Source: CAXMST01 sp963700785 (GTDB taxonomy: Bacteria; Actinomycetota; Thermoleophilia; Solirubrobacterales; 70-9). From it: DNA of 64,000 nt. Each line of letters opens with the position of its first letter. Position 1 is the stretch's first letter. The stretch lies in contig CAVOYZ010000021.1 of the NCBI GenBank assembly GCA_963700785.1, forward strand, positions 32,891 to 96,890. The letters are read 5' to 3'. Below, one piece after another: positions 58,916 to 64,000 of this stretch. The notes under the pieces are model-generated. The model was not told where the DNA came from and did no database searches. It was given only the letters and a program-made list of their open reading frames with translations. Both the position numbers and the translations under genes were made by a program.

Positions 58916-60388
58916 ATGGGCGGCAACGGCAGAGCACGACGGATCACGGTCGGGATCGTCGGCGCCGGCTTCGGCGGGCTCGGGATCGGGATCCGGCTCA
59001 AGCAGGCGGGCATCTACGACTTCACGATCTTCGAGCGGGGCGACTCGGTCGGCGGGGTCTGGCGGGCCAACACCTACCCCGGCGCGGCCTGCGACGTGCC
59101 CTCGCACCTGTACTCGTTCTCGTTCGCGCCCGGTCACCGCTGGACCCGCCGCTACGCGCCCCAGCACGAGATCCTCGACTACCTGAACGAGGTTGCCGAC
59201 GACTTCGGCCTCCGCTCCCACCTGCAGCTCGAGACGGCGGTCGAGCGGGCGAGCTTCGATCCCGAGAACGGAACCTGGACGGTCGAGACCGCCGCCGGTG
59301 AGCGGCACCGATTCGACGCGCTGGTCACGGCCTGCGGCCAGCTGACCAACCCGGCGACCCCGCGGATCGAGGGCGCCGAGGACTTCGAGGGCCACATCTT
59401 CCACTCCGCCGAATGGGATCACGACCACGACCTCGAGGGCCGCCGGGTCGCGGTGATCGGCACCGGCGCCAGCACGATCCAGTTCGCACCGGAGATCGCC
59501 AAGCAGGTGGGCCGGCTGGACATCTACCAGCGCTCGGCCCCCTGGATCCTGCCGAAGGCCGACCGCGGCTACGCACCCTGGGAGCGCTCGCTGATGCGCC
59601 GCCTGCCAAGCCGCGTGGCCCTGTCCCGGGCCGGGATGTTCGGGTTCTTCGAGCTCGCCACCTACGGCTTCACCGGCACCGACTGGCTGATGAACCCGTT
59701 CGCCCGGGTCGCGAACCGCTACCGCGAGAAGGAGCTCGCCGACCCCGAGCTCCGCGCGAAGGCGACCCCCGACTACGAGATGGGCTGCAAGCGGGTGCTG
59801 TTCACCAGCGACTGGTACTCGACGCTGACCCGTGACAACGTCGAGCTGATCGGAGGCGATATCGAGCGGATCACGGCGAACGGCGTGGTCGGATCCGACG
59901 GCGTCGAGCGCGAGGCGGACACGATCATCTGGGGGACCGGGTTCAAGTCGCACGACTTCATCGCCCCGATGGAGATCCACGGGCTCGACGGCTACGAGCT
60001 GAACGAGGTCTGGCGCCAGCGCCCGGAGGCCTACCTCGGGACGGCCGTGGCGGGGTTCCCGAACCTCTACGTGATGTACGGACCGAACACCAACCACGGC
60101 TCGGGATCGGTCCCCTACACGCTCGAGTGCCAGTACAACTTTGCGATCGACGGGATCAAGAAGCTGCGCGACGGCGCCCGCTACGTCGAGCTGAAGCCGG
60201 AGGCGCAGATGCGCTGGCGCGAGGAGATCGCGCGGCGAAGCGAGCCGACCCGCTGGCTGAGCGGGGGCTGCACGAGCTGGTATGTGAACGACGAGGGGGT
60301 CAACACCAACAACTGGGTCGGCCCCTGGCTCGAGTTCAGGCGCCGGACGCGGGAGATCGACCCGGTCGACTTCGAGGTCGTCGCCTGA
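58916..60388 (+). CDS. Baeyer-Villiger-type flavin monooxygenase
   Basis: A 490-residue class B monooxygenase with FAD motif GIVGAGFGGLGIGI, the BVMO fingerprint region FEGHIFHSAEWDHD, and NADP motif VAVIGTGASTIQF. It inserts oxygen into ketones or hydroxylates substrates using NADPH. GAGGAGGCGAGCG lies before the ATG. It is followed by a WS/DGAT acyltransferase, suggesting lipid or steroid/ketone metabolism (inference). Confidence 0.92.
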   Translation: MGGNGRARRITVGIVGAGFGGLGIGIRLKQAGIYDFTIFERGDSVGGVWRANTYPGAACDVPSHLYSFSFAPGHRWTRRYAPQHEILDYLNEVADDFGLRSHLQLETAVERASFDPENGTWTVETAAGERHRFDALVTACGQLTNPATPRIEGAEDFEGHIFHSAEWDHDHDLEGRRVAVIGTGASTIQFAPEIAKQVGRLDIYQRSAPWILPKADRGYAPWERSLMRRLPSRVALSRAGMFGFFELATYGFTGTDWLMNPFARVANRYREKELADPELRAKATPDYEMGCKRVLFTSDWYSTLTRDNVELIGGDIERITANGVVGSDGVEREADTIIWGTGFKSHDFIAPMEIHGLDGYELNEVWRQRPEAYLGTAVAGFPNLYVMYGPNTNHGSGSVPYTLECQYNFAIDGIKKLRDGARYVELKPEAQMRWREEIARRSEPTRWLSGGCTSWYVNDEGVNTNNWVGPWLEFRRRTREIDPVDFEVVA

Positions 60389-60453
60389 CCGCAGCGAGGT
60401 CCGATCAGGCGGCGAGCCCCTATGCTGAGAGTCGACTTGAGGAGGGCTGTCAC

Positions 60454-61989
60454 CTGAAGCGAATCTCACCCCTCGACGCGGCCTGGCTGCTATTGGAGTC
60501 GCGCGACACCCCGATGCACGTCGGCGGGCTGTTCGAGTTCACGAAGCCGCCCGACGCCGGCCCTGACTTCCTCGCGCTGACCCTGGCGCGAATGCGCCGG
60601 GAGCGGGCCGTCCCCCCACCCTGGAACCTGAGGATCGTCGACGGCGGGCCGTTGGTCGGCCCGCGACTGCCGGTGATGCGCGAGGTCAAGGACGTCGATC
60701 TCGACTACCACGTCCGCCACTCCGCCCTGCCCCATCCCGGCAGCCAGCGCGAGCTCGGGATCCTCGTCTCGCGACTGCACAGCAACCAGCTCGATCTGCA
60801 CCGGCCGCTCTGGGAGATCCACCTGATCGAGGGCCTCGAGCGCAACCGCTTCGCGATGTACATGAAGATGCACCACTCGCTGATCGACGGCGTCAGCGGC
60901 ATCCGGCTGATCCTGCGCACGCTGAGCACCGATCCCGAAAAGCGCGGAATGCGGGCCTTCTGGACGGTCGGCGCCGGATCGCGGCCGGCGCGGCCGGCGC
61001 AACCCGGCGGCGGGCCGCTGGACGCGATCTTCGGCGCCGCGCTCGGCGGGGCCGAGGCAGCGATCGCACTCGGGCGGGCCGGCGTCGAGCTCGGCCGGGC
61101 ATCGCTGGACGACGGTGCGCTCAGCGCCCCCTACATGACTCCCGACTCGGCCCTCGGCGGCCACCTCGAGGGCCAGCGGCGGTTCGCGACCCAGCAGTAC
61201 GACCTCACCCGCCTGAAGCGGCTCGCGGTGGCCGCCGACTGCACGCTCAACGACATCGTGCTCTACCTGTCCTCGGCGGCGCTGCGGCGCTATCTCGGCG
61301 AGCACGGCACGATTCCCGAGCGGCCGTTGACCGCCGGAATCCCGGTCAACCTGCGCGAGGCCGACGATCAGAGCACCGGCACCGCGGTCGGCATGCTGGT
61401 CGCGGACCTGGGGACCAACATCGCCGATCCGCTCGAGCGGATCGCGACGATCAAGGCCTCGACCGCGGAGGCGAAACGGCACCAGAGCGAGCTGCCGGCA
61501 TCGGCACGGGCGCCCTACACGCTGCTGCTCAACGGCCCCTACATCGCCGGGCTGATCGCCGGGCTCGGCGGCAGCGCCCCGACCCCGTTCAGCCTCGCGA
61601 TCTCGAACGTGCCGGGCCCGCGCGAGACGCTCTACTTCAACGGCGCCAAGCTCGACGCGCTGTTCCCGCTCTCGCTGCTGACCCACGGCAACGCCCTCAA
61701 CATCACCTGCCTGAGCTACGCCGGCACGCTCAACTTCGGCTTCACCGGAGCCCGCGACACGCTTCCGCACCTGCAGCGGCTGGCGCTGTACATGGGCGAC
61801 TCACTGGACGATCTGACCGAGACGCTGCTGCCGAAGCGCCGGCGCCGGCGCCGGGCAAAGGCCGGCTCCTCGAAGCGGGCAAAGGGGGTCCCGGCGAAGA
61901 GCCGGAAGGCGGCCGCCAAGGCCGGCGCCAAGGCCCGATCAGGCGCTGCGAAGGGGCGAAAGGCGAGCGGGTCGAAGACCAAGAGCTAG
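60454..61989 (+). CDS. Wax ester synthase/diacylglycerol acyltransferase (WS/DGAT)
   Basis: A 511-residue acyltransferase beginning, from a CTG at 60454, with KRISPLDAAWLLLESRDTPM, exactly where family members start. TTGAGGAGGG gives a strong ribosome site 9 bases upstream. The catalytic HHxxxDG is KMHHSLIDGVSG; the C-terminal ISNVPGPRETLYF and family PLS-type motif are present. A basic Lys/Ala-rich tail of about 45 residues is extra. It makes triacylglycerol or wax esters for storage. Confidence 0.93.
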   Translation: MKRISPLDAAWLLLESRDTPMHVGGLFEFTKPPDAGPDFLALTLARMRRERAVPPPWNLRIVDGGPLVGPRLPVMREVKDVDLDYHVRHSALPHPGSQRELGILVSRLHSNQLDLHRPLWEIHLIEGLERNRFAMYMKMHHSLIDGVSGIRLILRTLSTDPEKRGMRAFWTVGAGSRPARPAQPGGGPLDAIFGAALGGAEAAIALGRAGVELGRASLDDGALSAPYMTPDSALGGHLEGQRRFATQQYDLTRLKRLAVAADCTLNDIVLYLSSAALRRYLGEHGTIPERPLTAGIPVNLREADDQSTGTAVGMLVADLGTNIADPLERIATIKASTAEAKRHQSELPASARAPYTLLLNGPYIAGLIAGLGGSAPTPFSLAISNVPGPRETLYFNGAKLDALFPLSLLTHGNALNITCLSYAGTLNFGFTGARDTLPHLQRLALYMGDSLDDLTETLLPKRRRRRRAKAGSSKRAKGVPAKSRKAAAKAGAKARSGAAKGRKASGSKTKS

Positions 61990-61995
61990 CCGGAG

Positions 61996-62754
61996 GTGGT
62001 CGCCCGGCTCTACACCCTCTCGCTCTCGCATCCCGGCATGGCGAGCAGGCTCGCCCTGGAGCACAAGGGGGTCGAGCATCAGGTGGTCGAGGTGCTGCCG
62101 GGGCTGCATCCGATCGTCGTTCGCGGGCTCGGATTCAGCGCGGCGACGGTTCCGGCCCTGCGGATCGACGGGATCCGGGTCCAGGGCTCGCTCGCGATCG
62201 CCCGGTACCTGGAGAGCACCCGCCCCGAGCCGCCCCTGTACCCGAGCGAGCCGCGGCAGCGTGCGGCGGTCGTCGAGGCGGAGCGCTGGGGGGAGTCGGT
62301 CCTGCAGCCGATCCCAAGACGAGTGTTTCGCTTCGCAGCCACCCGCAGCAAAGCGGTTCGCCGCTGGCTGGCCACCGAGGTGGTCGGGATGCCGCTGCCG
62401 GGGATCATGGCCGCCGCGAACAAGCCGATCGCGGCCCTGATGGGCAGGATCGCCGGGGCCGACGAGGCGCGGATCCGCGCCGACCTCGCGGCGCTGCCCG
62501 GGCTGCTCGATCAGGTCGAGCGCCTGATCGAGGAGGGGACGATCGGCGGCCTGCAGGCGAACGCCGCCGACCTCCAGATCTTCAGCTCGATCCGCAGCCT
62601 CGAGAGCTTCGCCGATCTCGCGCCGATCATGGCCGATCGTCCGGCGACGCTGGCCGCCGCCCGGCGGGTGCCGGCGTTTCCCGGCCCGGTCCCGGCGGCC
62701 CTGCCGCAGGCATGGTTCGTTCAGGCTCAAGCCGCCGGCCGATTCGCCCGATAA
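61996..62754 (+). CDS. Glutathione S-transferase-like protein
   Basis: A 252-residue protein. The N-terminal thioredoxin-like domain (ARLYTLSLSHPGMASRLALE; VPALRIDGIRVQGSLAIARY) and an all-helical C-terminal domain fit the GST fold. The catalytic Ser/Tyr/Cys is unclear. Actinobacteria mostly lack glutathione, so a different thiol or a non-enzymatic role is likely. The GTG start is 6 bp after the WS/DGAT stop, with GGAGG overlapping. Confidence 0.8.
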   Translation: MVARLYTLSLSHPGMASRLALEHKGVEHQVVEVLPGLHPIVVRGLGFSAATVPALRIDGIRVQGSLAIARYLESTRPEPPLYPSEPRQRAAVVEAERWGESVLQPIPRRVFRFAATRSKAVRRWLATEVVGMPLPGIMAAANKPIAALMGRIAGADEARIRADLAALPGLLDQVERLIEEGTIGGLQANAADLQIFSSIRSLESFADLAPIMADRPATLAAARRVPAFPGPVPAALPQAWFVQAQAAGRFAR

Positions 62755-62764
62755 GGAGTCTCAG

Positions 62765-63016
62765 ATGGAAACCCGGACCGAGCGAGTAGTACTGCAGACG
62801 CCGAATCACGAGATCACCGGCGATATCACCCTGCCCAAGGAGGGCTTTCGCAGCCGCCTCTCGGACTTCCTCAACCACGGCGAGGTGAACTTCATCTCGC
62901 TGATCAACGCGGAGATCACGCCGCGGAACGGAAGTGCTCCCGCTGAGCCGACCAGCCGCTCGTTCATCGCCGTCGCGCGCAGCCACGTGCAGCTCGCCTA
63001 CCCGGCGACCGACTAG
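62765..63016 (+). CDS. Small conserved protein of unknown function
   Basis: An 83-residue protein with beta-strand character (ERVVLQTPNHEITGDITLP; VNFISLINAEITP; RSFIAVARSHVQLAY). Such short LRP/Sm-like barrels occur in actinobacteria and Chloroflexi without known function. AAGGAG lies 6 bases before the ATG, and the GST-like gene ends 10 bp earlier, so they are probably co-transcribed. Confidence 0.72.
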   Translation: METRTERVVLQTPNHEITGDITLPKEGFRSRLSDFLNHGEVNFISLINAEITPRNGSAPAEPTSRSFIAVARSHVQLAYPATD

Positions 63017-63028
63017 GTCGCGGCCGCC

Positions 63029-63796
63029 CTACCGGGGCGGCATCCGGATCGCGCCGTCGAGCCGGACCGTCTCGCCGTTCATCATCGGGTTCTCGATGAT
63101 CGCCGCGGCCAGCTGCGCATACTCCCCGGGACGGCCGAGCCGACTCGGGAACGGCACCTGAGCGCCGAGCGCCGTGCGGGCGTCCTCGTCCATCGCCGCC
63201 ATCATCGGCGTGTCGAACAGCCCCGGCGCGATCGCGACCACGCGGATCCCGCGCGAGGACAGGTCCCGCGCGGCCGGCAGGGTCATGCCGACGACCCCGC
63301 CCTTGCTCGCCGAGTAGGCGATCTGGCCGATCTGGCCGTCGAAGGCGGCGGCTGACGCGGTCGCGACGAAGACGCCGCGCTCGCCCTCCTTGTCGGGCTC
63401 GTTCTCGTTCATCGCGGTCGCCGCGAGGCGCAGCAGGTTGAAGCTGCCGACCAGGTTGACCTGGAGCACGTTGTTGAAGATCTCCTGCGAGTGCGGCCCC
63501 GACTTGCCGGTCACCCGCTGGGCCCAGCCGATCCCGGCGCAGGCGACGGCGATCCGCAGCCCGCGCTTAGGCCTCGAGGCCAGCTCGACGGCCGCCTGCA
63601 CCGCGGCCTCATCGGTGACGTTGGTCTCGACGTAGTCGGCGCCGTCTCCGAGCTCGGCGGCGAGCGCCGCTCCGGCCTCAGCGTTGAGGTCGGCGATCAC
63701 CACCGTCGCGCCGGCCGCATGCAGGTGGCGAACCGTCGCCGCCCCGAGCCCCGATGCACCGCCGCTGACGAGCGCGCCCGCCCCTTCGATCTCCAT
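63029..63796 (-). CDS. Short-chain dehydrogenase/reductase, HSD10-like
   Basis: A 255-residue classical SDR: cofactor motif VSGGASGLGAATV (residues 10-22), Asp after strand 2 (VIADLN) favouring NAD, and the catalytic YSASKGG. The PAARDLSSRGIRVVAIAPGLFDTPMM passage is typical of 3-hydroxyacyl-CoA dehydrogenase type 2 (HSD17B10-like) enzymes, which oxidise 3-hydroxyacyl-CoAs or steroids. It fits the nearby lipid genes. Confidence 0.92.
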   Translation of the reverse strand: MEIEGAGALVSGGASGLGAATVRHLHAAGATVVIADLNAEAGAALAAELGDGADYVETNVTDEAAVQAAVELASRPKRGLRIAVACAGIGWAQRVTGKSGPHSQEIFNNVLQVNLVGSFNLLRLAATAMNENEPDKEGERGVFVATASAAAFDGQIGQIAYSASKGGVVGMTLPAARDLSSRGIRVVAIAPGLFDTPMMAAMDEDARTALGAQVPFPSRLGRPGEYAQLAAAIIENPMMNGETVRLDGAIRMPPR

Positions 63797-63805
63797 CGGC
63801 GCAGC

Positions 63806-64000
63806 CTAATCGGATCGCGACTCGCCGGCACCGAAGGCCGGCCGGATCGGCTCCCGTGTCCGGATCTGGAGGCTGTCGAGAAAGCACCAGGCCCAGTGCT
63901 CACCCGGCTCCGCGCTGGCAACCAGGGCGTGGCCGGTGGCCGCGTAGTGGGCGGACGCGTGCTTGTTCGGCGAGCTGTCGCAGCAGCCGACGTGGCCGCA
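63806..64000 (-). CDS. UBP-type zinc finger protein (partial)
   Basis: The last 64 residues before the window's right edge read CGHVGCCDSSPNKHASAHY, ATGHALVASAEPGEHWAWCF and end TREPIRPAFGAG plus a short tail. This Cys/His pattern is the zf-UBP domain, found in short actinobacterial proteins, sometimes fused to other modules. The start is outside the window. It ends 10 bp before the SDR gene start, same direction. Confidence 0.82.
   Translation of the reverse strand, partial: CGHVGCCDSSPNKHASAHYAATGHALVASAEPGEHWAWCFLDSLQIRTREPIRPAFGAGESRSD

Overview
The window is 64 kb of very GC-rich DNA with actinobacterial gene content: a six-gene mce operon, RecR/YbaB/DnaX beside a small SRP RNA, a DUF6458 protein, a WS/DGAT acyltransferase and eukaryote-type NADP-IDH. 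Secreted repeat proteins of the 'LLDGKDASDF' and beta-propeller kinds point to Thermoleophilia/Solirubrobacterales. This placement is inferred from gene content only. Many genes have a TANNNT box 6-9 bases before the start codon, so leaderless transcripts look common.

Layout. 1-8.3 kb: mce lipid-import operon on the minus strand with a TetR regulator upstream. 8.4-12.9 kb: lon, hsp20, an RNase Z-like hydrolase and a small Cys-motif protein. 13-15.5 kb: fatty acid hydroxylase, a DNA-binding protein preceded by a perfect 20-bp palindrome, and a serine hydrolase. 15.5-30.8 kb: central metabolism, with mdh-icd, an AidB-like acyl-CoA dehydrogenase, a crotonase, a site-2 protease and two different complex II operons. 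The first, sdhCAB, is the heme b558 type. The second, sdhAB plus a CCG-domain subunit, looks like type E. 30.9-35.2 kb: ion antiporters, a CBS protein and a flavin amine oxidase. 35-43 kb: a large membrane protein, asd, lysC, recR, ybaB and dnaX. 43-46 kb: methyltransferase, SRP RNA, M15-like peptidase and cupredoxin lipoprotein.

46.2-49.8 kb is an accessory segment just downstream of tRNA-Val(CAC). It holds 177-bp direct repeats and three copies of an unusual RNA cassette on the minus strand. Each cassette begins with an 89-90 nt tRNA-like gene with an 8-bp acceptor stem, a 4-bp T stem, a long variable arm and a GCC anticodon; this is the 8/4 'allo-tRNA' architecture. A structured trailer follows. 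It contains a hairpin whose loop complements the anticodon loop, a 16-17 nt stretch complementary to most of the anticodon arm, a copy of the variable-arm hairpin and a strong final hairpin. Copy 2 has diverged from copies 1 and 3, yet stems and anti-anticodon pairings are preserved by compensatory changes. I regard this tRNA/anti-tRNA cassette as the most notable and possibly undescribed system here.

49.8-64 kb: a secreted beta-helix protein, acetyltransferase, VOC protein, a convergently overlapping ABC ATPase/permease pair, squalene/phytoene synthase, glutamyl-Q tRNA(Asp) synthetase, then a lipid/xenobiotic group (flavin monooxygenase, WS/DGAT, GST-like protein, SDR) and a partial UBP-type zinc-finger gene.

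Six otherwise well-conserved genes carry seven single-base frameshifts. This suggests assembly indels more than real decay.
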